This document shows positions 1 to 7,127 of a DNA stretch of 29,365 bases, in pieces. A model generated the notes under the pieces. It was not told where the DNA came from. It saw only the letters and a list, made by a program, of their open reading frames with translations, and did no database searches. The position numbers and the translations under genes were made by a program. Every line of letters begins with the position of its first letter. Within the stretch, counting starts at the first letter, position 1. This DNA comes from JAUWQU01 sp964564285 (lineage in GTDB: Bacteria > Planctomycetota > Phycisphaerae > SM23-33), in assembly GCA_964564285.1 (NCBI GenBank), contig CAZMBZ010000025.1:1-29365 (forward strand), written 5' to 3'.

Positions 1-758
1 CTTTCTTCAACAAACGCGGCTCTGCCCAGGTCGATGAGGGACTGGCGGTGCTTGCACTGCTTTACGTGGAGATGCTTGACCAGCGCCGGTGTTGGCTTGG
101 TCGACAGAAAACCGATTGCGTCCTCGGCCATGTCGCCCAACAGGTCGAAAAACTCGCGCGGCTTGTCGTAGGTGACTTCCTTGACAATCTTTCCCTTGCG
201 GTCGAAGATCGTCAGCCCCCCCGCGTAGCCTTTCTTGCTGCGGATCAATTTGCCGCCAACGCCGTGCGATGCCTGCCAATCGGTGACAAGGTAGCCGACG
301 AGTTTGGGGTCGTATCGCTTCATCAGGGCCGGCATGTACTTGCTGCTGCGTTTGAATATGAAGTACGCGTGCCGGCTGCAATAACAACCATCCCCCCAGT
401 CCAGGGCGCTGCTGAGCAGGAACGCCATCGCCATCGCCTCGTTAGCGTTGCCGTCGCCGGCGCGGTCCTCGTAGTGGATCGGTAGCGAAAAATGGTTGTA
501 CCCAGCCGAGTTGAAAGGCTCGTGCTTGAAGGCCGGGAACATCTCCTCGAGCTCGTCTAACGTGTAATGTCGCAATGGCTGGGGCGGAGCCTTGGCCAGC
601 GGCAAAACGACCGGACTGGCCGGGGTGGTTGTCGGCATCGAGGCGGGCACCTTGGCTGGCTCGCTCGATGGCGCCGCCGTCGCGGCGACCGTTACCGCAA
701 CCATCCAAACCATAAATACCAAAGCACAAGACTTGCAGTGTAAACCATTTCCGTTCAT
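1..758 (-). CDS. Secreted protein of unknown function, C-terminus cut by window edge
   Basis: An open frame runs on the minus strand from an ATG at 758 off the left edge, giving about 252 residues with no stop. A GGGGAG ribosome binding site lies about 7 nt before the ATG. The N-terminus has a hydrophobic run (about residues 12-29, ending VTVAATAA), which reads as a signal peptide, then a Pro/Thr/Ala-rich linker to about residue 55. The mature part begins near LRHYTLDELEEMFPAF and includes a Cys pair (GCYCSRH) and a segment GLTIFDRKGKIVKEVTY that resembles the end of a thioredoxin-like fold (strand, turn, strand), but no CxxC redox motif was seen. I do not recognise the family. It lies downstream of the HEAT-repeat gene but is separated from it by a strong hairpin, so it probably has its own promoter. 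Confidence 0.75.
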   Translation of the reverse strand, partial: MNGNGLHCKSCALVFMVWMVAVTVAATAAPSSEPAKVPASMPTTTPASPVVLPLAKAPPQPLRHYTLDELEEMFPAFKHEPFNSAGYNHFSLPIHYEDRAGDGNANEAMAMAFLLSSALDWGDGCYCSRHAYFIFKRSSKYMPALMKRYDPKLVGYLVTDWQASHGVGGKLIRSKKGYAGGLTIFDRKGKIVKEVTYDKPREFFDLLGDMAEDAIGFLSTKPTPALVKHLHVKQCKHRQSLIDLGRAAFVEE

Positions 759-903
759 CAGAATGCTCCCCTTGAATGTTCACTTACGACGGGAATCAGT
801 ATTCGCAGCACCCAAGTTTACCGAATGGCCAAACCTTTGCAAGCCCCCTTGCCATCAAGCCTATTGCCTGTTGGGCGTTATGGTTTCTCGTGTACACGCG
901 AGC

Positions 904-954
904 GCAAACGGGCGGGGCCTGGGATTGTGGTTCCAGGCCCCGCAGTTTGCTTTT
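904..954. terminator. Strong hairpin, probable transcription terminator
   Basis: Inverted repeat: GCAAAC (904-909) and GCGGGGCCTGG (912-922) pair with CCAGGCCCCGC (933-943) and GTTTGC (945-950), about 17 pairs with a 10-nt loop. TTTT follows on the plus strand (951-954). On the minus strand it lies between the HEAT-repeat gene and the next secreted-protein gene, where it would end the operon transcript, although no T-run follows on that strand. Confidence 0.6.
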
Positions 955-1015
955 CTCTGTGTCTTTCTCTGAGGCTTGCGGGCTCTCGGCGAGAGACGAT
1001 TTGTTTTTGATTGTC

Positions 1016-3043
1016 CTATTTGCCCGTGCCGAGTGCTCTCTGGGCCAGGCGCTTGGTTCGGGGGCTTCGCACGTTGGCGAGGACCTTTTCGAGGGTCGCC
1101 CGGACGAGCGCCTTGTCCTTGCCCATGACTCTGGGGGCGATTCTGACAGCGGCTGACCCGGCAGCCTCGGCGAGGGCCTTTTCCCCGACGTATGGGGCGA
1201 GCATTCTAAAGCTTTCGATGGTGGGGATCCCACCGAGTGCGGCGAGGGCCTGGACCTTCTCGGCAGTGCCGGCCAGGGCGAATACCTTTGCCAGCGCCGC
1301 CAGGGCGTCGGCCTGGGGCGTTTCGCGAAGGCGTGTCAGGCGGATGATTCCCCGCAGCGACAGGACCTTGTGGACCTTATTGGAAGACGTCGATGCGATG
1401 CTCAGCAGCGGGGCGATGGCGTTTGGGGTGGACCATCCTGTGAGCGCCCGGACGGCGCCGTCGTTGCCGGCCTTGGCGGCGGTGACGATTGTGGTCAGAG
1501 CCTTGTCCCCGCCGGCACGCGCCAGGCCGGAGTAGATAACGGCCTGGGCTTCGGGGCTTGCGCCGGTGATGCTGGCGACGAGGTCGTCGACGGCCTTGGT
1601 CTTGACGCGGGTGCAAATGGCTGACAGGGCCTTGTCGATGGCTTCGGTGGTGGAGGTCTGCTTGGTGGCCTTGAGGAGCTTGATCAGCGCGGGCAACTGT
1701 TTTTCGCTGCCGAGCATGCCGATGGCGGCGATGGCGGCCTGGCTTACTTCGGCGTTGGCGGAAGCGGCGAGCTTCTCGACGGCGGCGGCAGCTTCGGCGG
1801 CGTTTCTACCGGCGAGGGCACCGATGAGCTGGACCTGGCCGGCTGGGGTTGCCTTGGCGAGTTCGCTGATGATGACGGCGTTGACGTCCGTGCCATTGAG
1901 GCGTTCGAGGCTGACGCGGGCGGCGGTGGCTTTGTCGCCATCGGCGGTCGAGGCCGCGGTCAGCATGGCGACGTCCTTGGCGTTGCCCACAGCAGCGAGC
2001 GCGGCGATGGCGGCGGTGGCGACCTTGGCATCTGTGCTGGCGGTCGCGGCGAGTACTGCCGATCGGGCGGCAGGGTCTTTTCGGGCCGCAAGGGCCTCGA
2101 GCATGGCGACCTGTCCGGCGCTGGGGAGCTTGGTGAGGTGGGCGGCGAACTGCGTGGTTGCGGCCTGGCCGGGGGTGTCCTTGATCAGCGTAACGGCGAG
2201 GCCTCGGAAGACCGAGCTATCGGAAGCGAGGGCCTTGAGGATTTTCGGGGCCGTCGCAGTCGGCGTCACGGCGGCGAGGCCCTTGAGGGCTGCGCAGCGT
2301 ACTCGCAAGGGGCGGTCGGCGGCGTAGAGCTTGTCGAAGATTGACGTTGCGGTGGACTTGTCGGTCTTTATCAGCGAGGTCGCCAGCTCCAGGGCGGCGT
2401 CATAAGCGGCGCTCTTGGTTTGCTTGGGGGCGGCCTGGACGTAGGCCATCAGCGCCGCCGCGGCCTGCTTGTCGCCTATGCGTCCAAGGGCTGCGGCCGC
2501 CGCGGATGCGACCTGGGCGTCGTCGTTTTTGAGCAGGCCGATGAGCATGGTTGTGCTTGCGGTGTCTCGTCGGGCGCCGAGTGAGTTGATCATGCCGATC
2601 CGCAACGGGCCGGTGAGTGTACCAGCGGCGTCGCGCAGGGCCTTAGAGACGGCCTCGCCGGGGATGCGTTCCAGTGCGTAGCGGGCCATGTGGGAGAGGT
2701 CTTTGTCTGCCAGTAGCGGTTTGAGAATGGGCAGGGCCTTTACCGTTCCGATCATTGCAAGCCCACGGCAGCAGAACTGCTTGGCGGCGCGGGTGGCCTT
2801 GCCGCCCAGCACGGCCAGGATGCGGGTTTCCAGGTCGCCACGGGCGGCTTCGTCGCCATATGACTTGACGATGGCGTCGTTGATAACGTTCAGCGCCTCT
2901 CGGGAGCTGCCCCAGTCGTATTTGGGCAGTTCGACGAAGGCCTTGTCAACCGCGGCCTTGTCAACCGCTCCCATGGCCGGTCCGGCGAAAACCAGGCCAG
3001 CCGCACACAGCACCAGCAATAGTCCAGAAAGTTTGCGAGGCAT
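1016..3043 (-). CDS. Secreted HEAT-repeat protein
   Basis: This 675-residue protein is built from Ala/Leu-rich helical pairs of about 30 residues, repeated many times (for example VKALPILKPLLADKDLSHMA and AALGRIGDKQAAAALMAYV), the pattern of HEAT or PBS-lyase-like repeats. Such solenoids bind other proteins; no catalytic motif is visible. The start at 3043 is preferred over an upstream in-frame codon at 3085 because AAGGAGA lies 8 nt before it and it opens directly into a signal peptide (MPRKLSGLLLVLCAAGLVFA, cleavage near AMGA, about residue 26). The gene begins 46 nt after the Gfo/Idh/MocA gene at 3090-4400 and is probably in its operon. Planctomycetes often pair secreted HEAT proteins with sugar-processing enzymes (family knowledge). 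The partner here is unknown. Confidence 0.85.
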   Translation of the reverse strand: MPRKLSGLLLVLCAAGLVFAGPAMGAVDKAAVDKAFVELPKYDWGSSREALNVINDAIVKSYGDEAARGDLETRILAVLGGKATRAAKQFCCRGLAMIGTVKALPILKPLLADKDLSHMARYALERIPGEAVSKALRDAAGTLTGPLRIGMINSLGARRDTASTTMLIGLLKNDDAQVASAAAAALGRIGDKQAAAALMAYVQAAPKQTKSAAYDAALELATSLIKTDKSTATSIFDKLYAADRPLRVRCAALKGLAAVTPTATAPKILKALASDSSVFRGLAVTLIKDTPGQAATTQFAAHLTKLPSAGQVAMLEALAARKDPAARSAVLAATASTDAKVATAAIAALAAVGNAKDVAMLTAASTADGDKATAARVSLERLNGTDVNAVIISELAKATPAGQVQLIGALAGRNAAEAAAAVEKLAASANAEVSQAAIAAIGMLGSEKQLPALIKLLKATKQTSTTEAIDKALSAICTRVKTKAVDDLVASITGASPEAQAVIYSGLARAGGDKALTTIVTAAKAGNDGAVRALTGWSTPNAIAPLLSIASTSSNKVHKVLSLRGIIRLTRLRETPQADALAALAKVFALAGTAEKVQALAALGGIPTIESFRMLAPYVGEKALAEAAGSAAVRIAPRVMGKDKALVRATLEKVLANVRSPRTKRLAQRALGTGK

Positions 3044-3089
3044 AGATCGTCTCCTTAAGTACGTTTTGGTACGTTCGACATTCATTGTT

Positions 3090-4400
3090 TTACAGTGTCC
3101 ATGGTTGTCGGTAAGGCCGGCGGGTCATGTTCTGGGCCTCGTCGTCGCTGGGGAAACATTCCCTGGCCGGGTCCCACTGAAGTCGCCGCCCCAGGCGCAT
3201 CGCGATCTCGCCGAGGTGGCAGACGGTGGCGCTGCGATGGCCCGTTTCGGCATTTACGGAGACGTCTTCAGGCCTGCCCGCTCGGACCGCCGCCAGGAAG
3301 CTCCGCATGTGAGATGGCCCGACGAGGCCCTTTTTGCCCGCGCTTAGAATCGCCGGCGAAGACGCCCGGAGAGTATCCGCATCGAGCCAGCCATCGGTTC
3401 CGGTGAAACGCGTCGCGGCGGATGGGGCGCTGCGGCAGGTCAAGCGAACGCCGTTTGCATAGGTCCACTGGACGTCCACGCGATAGAAGGTGTCGTAAAG
3501 GCCCGTCCGGTAATACTCGCCGGAGCCCTCGACGGTGACCGGTCCGCCGTTGTCGGCGCCGATTACCCACTGGGCAAGGTCCAGGTTGTGGGAGGCCGGG
3601 CCGGCAAGCTCCCCGCCTGAGTAGTCGCGAATGAACCGCCAGTTGTAGTGGCAGCGAGCGGGGGTGTACGGCGCCAGCGGCGCCGGGCCGAGCCATTTCT
3701 CGTAGTCGAACCCGGCCGGCGTCGGCGTGGGCGACCAGCCTGTCGGCACGGTCGCGCGTCGCGGGATGCGGGTTTCGATGCTGACAAGCCTGCCGATGGC
3801 GCCTTGGCGGACGAGGTCCCGCGCCAGGCGGTACCTGGAGTTGGATCGCTTTTGACAGCCGACCTGGACGACCAGTTTGCTGCTGGCGGCAGCATCGGCG
3901 ATTGCGCGTCCTTCGCCTATGGTCAGGGCGATGGGTTTCTCGATGTAGACGTTGCGCCGGCCGCGAAGCATTTCCATGGCGATGACGGCGTGGGTGTGGT
4001 CCGGCGTGGCGATGACGACGGCATCGATGTCGCGCAGGCAGGCGATCTCGCGGTAGTCGTCCGTCGCTGCCGGCTGGGCCTGCTGGGCGGCGCGTCGCCG
4101 GTTTGCGTAGGCCCCGGCGACGCGGTTGGCGGCCCGGCGACGGATGGCCCGGTCAACGTCGCAAACGGCGACTACCTGCACGTCGCCATTGGCGAGAAGG
4201 CGCTTGAGATGCCCACCGCCCTTGTTGCGAACACCGACGCAGGCGACAGCGAGCCGGTCACTTGCCGGGGCGAGCCCGGCTGCGCCAAGTGCACCGCCAG
4301 TCAAGACGTACGGCGCAGTGGCAGCGGCGGCAGCACCGCGAAGCACCTCGCGGCGAGTCAGTTTGCGTTTGGGCAGGTTCTTGTCGGGTTGCTCTTTCAT
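3090..4400 (-). CDS. Tat-exported Gfo/Idh/MocA-family oxidoreductase (copy 1)
   Basis: The 436-residue protein begins with a twin-arginine signal (LTRREVLRGAAAAATAPYVL, residues 14-33). A Rossmann domain follows: VACVGVRNKGGG (residues 52-63), acidic strand end VCDVD (79-83), ATPDHTHA and the EKP motif (154-156) whose Lys is usually catalytic. The C-terminal part carries SHNLDLAQW and a late RSATVCHLGEIAMRLGR helix, typical of the long planctomycete subfamily. These enzymes use NAD(P) to oxidise or reduce sugars or cyclitols; the substrate cannot be assigned. Two oddities: the nucleotide loop reads GVRNKGG, not a clean GxGxxG, and the Asp normally just before the GxH motif is Gly (LAGPASHNLD). 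The reading frame is open far upstream, but the ATG at 4400 opens the Tat signal. Its ribosome binding site is weak. Confidence 0.9.
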   Translation of the reverse strand: MKEQPDKNLPKRKLTRREVLRGAAAAATAPYVLTGGALGAAGLAPASDRLAVACVGVRNKGGGHLKRLLANGDVQVVAVCDVDRAIRRRAANRVAGAYANRRRAAQQAQPAATDDYREIACLRDIDAVVIATPDHTHAVIAMEMLRGRRNVYIEKPIALTIGEGRAIADAAASSKLVVQVGCQKRSNSRYRLARDLVRQGAIGRLVSIETRIPRRATVPTGWSPTPTPAGFDYEKWLGPAPLAPYTPARCHYNWRFIRDYSGGELAGPASHNLDLAQWVIGADNGGPVTVEGSGEYYRTGLYDTFYRVDVQWTYANGVRLTCRSAPSAATRFTGTDGWLDADTLRASSPAILSAGKKGLVGPSHMRSFLAAVRAGRPEDVSVNAETGHRSATVCHLGEIAMRLGRRLQWDPARECFPSDDEAQNMTRRPYRQPWTL

Positions 4401-4427
4401 GAGGCTTTCGTTAACGAGCGTCGCAAT

Positions 4428-4449
4428 CCTGCTCGCTGAAGCGAGCAGG
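4428..4449. repeat. Intergenic hairpin repeat, copy A
   Basis: Near-perfect palindrome: CCTGCTCGCT (4428-4437), GA, then AGCGAGCAGG (4440-4449), a 10-bp stem. It lies 28 bp upstream of the copy 1 oxidoreductase gene. The same hairpin with one base changed recurs in opposite orientation at 9459-9480, so it is a dispersed REP-like element and not a local accident. Confidence 0.6.
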
Positions 4450-4516
4450 CCTCGGGTATCCAAGGGGGCGGTCCGCGCCCTGGGCTTGCTCTCGCTATGA
4501 CCTTCTGTTTCTCGTC

Positions 4517-5818
4517 TTAGAGCTGCCAGGGTTCCCTGCGGGCTCGGTCCACCATGGGCATCCTGTTGGCCTGCGGGTCGCCTGGGAACTGTTCGGTATC
4601 CGGGTCCCACTTGACGGGTCTGCCAAGCAGCATCGCAACGTTGGCGAGGTGGCAGATAGATACGCTCCGGTGGGCGATCTCCGGCGGGGCGACCGTTTCC
4701 CGGCGCGACTTTACGCAATCGATGAAGTTTTGCCAATGGTGCTTCGAGTCGTAAAGGTGTATGTCGTCGGATTTCAGCCTTACGGTCCGCAGGTTGTCCG
4801 GCGTGGTTTCGATGGCGCCGCGGGTGACGAACACGCTGCCGGCGGTGCCTTCCCAGAGGATTCCCAGACGGTACTTGTCCGAACAGTGCAGCGTCAGGCC
4901 GTTGGGGTACAAGGGCCTGGCGGGGTACTTGCACTGGAAGGTGAAGTCCGTGGCGCAGTCATAAATGCCTTCGGTCGGGAAGGTGCCTTTGCCCTGAATT
5001 TCGATCGGGCCGCTGCGCTCCATGCCAATGCCCCACTGGGCAATGTCGAGATGGTGAGCGCCCCAGTCGGAGATCTTCCCAGCCGCGTAGTCGAAATTGA
5101 AGCGGAAGTTGTAGAAGCATCGCTTCTCGTAATACGGTGCCCATGGGGCCGGTCCCAGCCACCTGTCGTAGTCGAACCCTTCGGGGATCGGGTCCGGCTT
5201 GGCCGGGGCGGGTCCGTTGGCACCGGGCTTGATGCCGACGGTGATCTTCTTGACCTCGCCGATGTAGCCGTTGAGCACAAGCTCGCAAGCCAGCCGGAAC
5301 TTCTCGTCGGATCTCTGCTGGCTGCCAGTCTGGAAGATCGTCCCCTGGCGAGCGATGATGTCCGAGAGCAGGCGGCTTTCCTTTATGTAGGCCGACAGCG
5401 GTTTCTCGCAGTAGATGTCTTTGCCCGCCATGGCTGCCATCGAGGCCATCTGGCAGTGCCAGTGGTCCGGCGCGGTGATGATGACCGCGTCGATGTCGGG
5501 TCGGGCGAGAACATCGCGGAAGTCGTTGTAGTCTTTTATGCCCTTAACACCCGTGATGCCCTCGATGCGTTTGATCGCGCCGAGTCTGCGAGTGCGATCG
5601 ACGTCGCAGACCGCCAGCGTGGGACCATAGCGGTAGAAGTTTCCGCCTCGCCCGCCCGTGCCGATTATGCCGAGCGTCACGCGGTCGCTGGCTGGCTCGA
5701 CGCCGGGTGCGCCCAAGGCGTTGCTGGTAAGCACGTAAGGCGCCGCAACCGCGGCGGCAGAGCCTAAGGCAGCCTTGTGGAAGAAGTTACGTCGTGTGAT
5801 CTTTCTGCTTCTACTCAT
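4517..5818 (-). CDS. Tat-exported Gfo/Idh/MocA-family oxidoreductase (copy 2)
   Basis: This 433-residue protein has a twin-arginine signal (ITRRNFFHKAALGSAAAVAA, residues 7-26). The Rossmann loop GTGGRGG (53-59) is intact, followed by VCDVD, TAPDHWH and EKP (138-140). The substrate domain holds SDWGAHHLDIAQW, with the Asp and His expected for the family, and ends with the SVSICHLANVAMLLGR helix. It is the most canonical of the three family members in this window. AGGAGA lies about 10 nt before the ATG. It sits between the ThuA-like gene (89 nt upstream) and oxidoreductase copy 1 (116 nt downstream), which suggests a shared operon. Reaction class: NAD(P)-dependent oxidation or reduction of a sugar outside the cytoplasmic membrane, probably carrying its cofactor through Tat. 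The substrate is unknown. Confidence 0.93.
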   Translation of the reverse strand: MSRSRKITRRNFFHKAALGSAAAVAAPYVLTSNALGAPGVEPASDRVTLGIIGTGGRGGNFYRYGPTLAVCDVDRTRRLGAIKRIEGITGVKGIKDYNDFRDVLARPDIDAVIITAPDHWHCQMASMAAMAGKDIYCEKPLSAYIKESRLLSDIIARQGTIFQTGSQQRSDEKFRLACELVLNGYIGEVKKITVGIKPGANGPAPAKPDPIPEGFDYDRWLGPAPWAPYYEKRCFYNFRFNFDYAAGKISDWGAHHLDIAQWGIGMERSGPIEIQGKGTFPTEGIYDCATDFTFQCKYPARPLYPNGLTLHCSDKYRLGILWEGTAGSVFVTRGAIETTPDNLRTVRLKSDDIHLYDSKHHWQNFIDCVKSRRETVAPPEIAHRSVSICHLANVAMLLGRPVKWDPDTEQFPGDPQANRMPMVDRARREPWQL

Positions 5819-5907
5819 ATCAGTGCAATCTCCTGTGGGCCTGTTGACTCAATGTTGAACTGCCCCGGGGGGCTGGGGTTCCGAAGTGCTGGAAACCTTT
5901 GGGCACG

Positions 5908-6744
5908 TTACTTGTCTTGGCTTTTTGCCTTGGAACCTGGGGCCTTTTCATCCTCGCCCAGTCTTCCGGCTACCCAACGGATGCCCTGGCTGAGCAGGTG
6001 TCGGAACCCTTCGTTCTTCCACGCCAGCGGTCCGTGGCCTGCCTGAAAGGCGAACACTCGCCGTTTCAACTGCGGGCGAACCCAGGCGATTTGCTTGTTG
6101 CTCAAAGGGTGTTTCGTCGAAACAAGCAGCTCGTTGCCCGGCAGGAATCGGCATTTACCGTACGTTTCGTCGCAGATTTCGTAGTCTTGCAGTCCTTTGG
6201 TGATCGGATGGGTGGCGTTCTCAACGTGCATCTTGAGGTCAACGTCGTCCTTCCAGATGCTGCGGACGCCCTGGGTGCCGCGGAACATCTCGTTCTTGAG
6301 GAAGTACCGCGCCCCGATGAGATCGGGCCAGCCGGGCCAGTCCTGAAAGCCGCATATCGCGTGGTGGCTGACAAAAAGCCCGACGCCCTTGTCCAGCAGT
6401 TTCAGGAAGTTTTCGCCCTGGGCCTTCGTGAGCTTGTTGTTCATGTTGTACAGAAAGATCACGTCGTATGGGAAATTGTTCGGATCGTCGAACAGGTGCG
6501 CCTTGCCCTTTTCCTGGGCCGGGCGGATCGTGAAATCCAAGTCCTTCATCGCCTCGAACATGGCGGGGAATTGCTTCTTGTTGTACCCGTGCCCACCGAC
6601 GACGATCACCATTCGGATCTTGCTCTGGCGGGCCGTCGCGGGCTTTTCGTCATCGGCCAGGGCCTCCCCGGCCAGTATCGCCAGGGCCAATGCTCCCAAA
6701 GTCATCAGAGTCCGCCGAGCGGGATGAATGTTATTGCATGTCAT
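5908..6744 (-). CDS. Secreted ThuA-like domain protein
   Basis: The 278-residue protein has an N-terminal signal peptide (TLGALALAILAGEALA, about residues 15-30), then a ThuA-like fold, a glutamine-amidotransferase relative. Diagnostic stretches are IRMVIVVGGHGYNKKQFPAM (first strand and loop), DVIFLYNMNNKLT, GVGLFVSHHAICGFQDWPGW and the late HPITKGL and VFAFQAGHGPLAW. ThuA-family proteins are linked to disaccharide (trehalose, keto-sugar) metabolism and commonly neighbour Gfo/Idh/MocA genes in planctomycetes (family knowledge); the exact reaction here is not established. CAGGA lies 7 nt before the ATG. It is the first gene of the presumed minus-strand operon leading to the two oxidoreductases and the HEAT protein, and it diverges from the permease gene. 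Confidence 0.88.
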   Translation of the reverse strand: MTCNNIHPARRTLMTLGALALAILAGEALADDEKPATARQSKIRMVIVVGGHGYNKKQFPAMFEAMKDLDFTIRPAQEKGKAHLFDDPNNFPYDVIFLYNMNNKLTKAQGENFLKLLDKGVGLFVSHHAICGFQDWPGWPDLIGARYFLKNEMFRGTQGVRSIWKDDVDLKMHVENATHPITKGLQDYEICDETYGKCRFLPGNELLVSTKHPLSNKQIAWVRPQLKRRVFAFQAGHGPLAWKNEGFRHLLSQGIRWVAGRLGEDEKAPGSKAKSQDK

Positions 6745-7127
6745 AAGATGTTCCTGAAAAAAGGTATATCGTCATTAACCCGTCGCTTGTCGCGCGATCG
6801 GGATGTCCACGTCACCACACCTTTAACCGTCGGCAGCCCCGTGCGTTTCGCCCGTGGTTTCGATAGCGCGGCCCGGTCGGGAAAGCTCGGCATCTTCAGT
6901 ATAACTCAGCGTATTGCTTCGACCTTCCTACCTTCGCATGCGGAAAGCGTTTTGGCAAGGGTGGCCATCGAGACGATTGCGTGCAAGCGAGGAAAGCCGC
7001 GAGGCCAGGAAGCTGCCCACACGCTGCCGACACGGAGCGTATGGCGAATCATCGGTGGTTTGGATACAATCTTCGCATTACGGTCGCCGGAATCGGTGCG
7101 GCATTTGGGCATTTGAGGTCTGGGTCT
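6745..7127. other. Divergent intergenic region, 383 bp
   Basis: This gap separates the divergent ThuA-like and permease genes and must hold both promoters. The only recognisable signal is a possible plus-strand promoter at 7042-7070. No convincing minus-strand promoter, small gene, RNA or repeat was found. Confidence 0.5.
7042..7070 (+). promoter_or_regulatory. Possible sigma-70-type promoter for the permease gene
   Basis: TACAAT at 7065-7070 matches five of six -10 bases. TGGCGA at 7042-7047 is a weak -35 at 17-nt spacing. Transcription would start near 7077 and leave a leader of about 50 nt containing the GAGGT ribosome binding site used by the ATG at 7128. Confidence 0.35.

Noticed and set aside
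4401..4934. Upstream extension of oxidoreductase copy 1 to 4934
   Set aside because: The extension overlaps the end of copy 2, has shadow-like Arg/Pro-rich composition, and the Tat signal starts at 4400.
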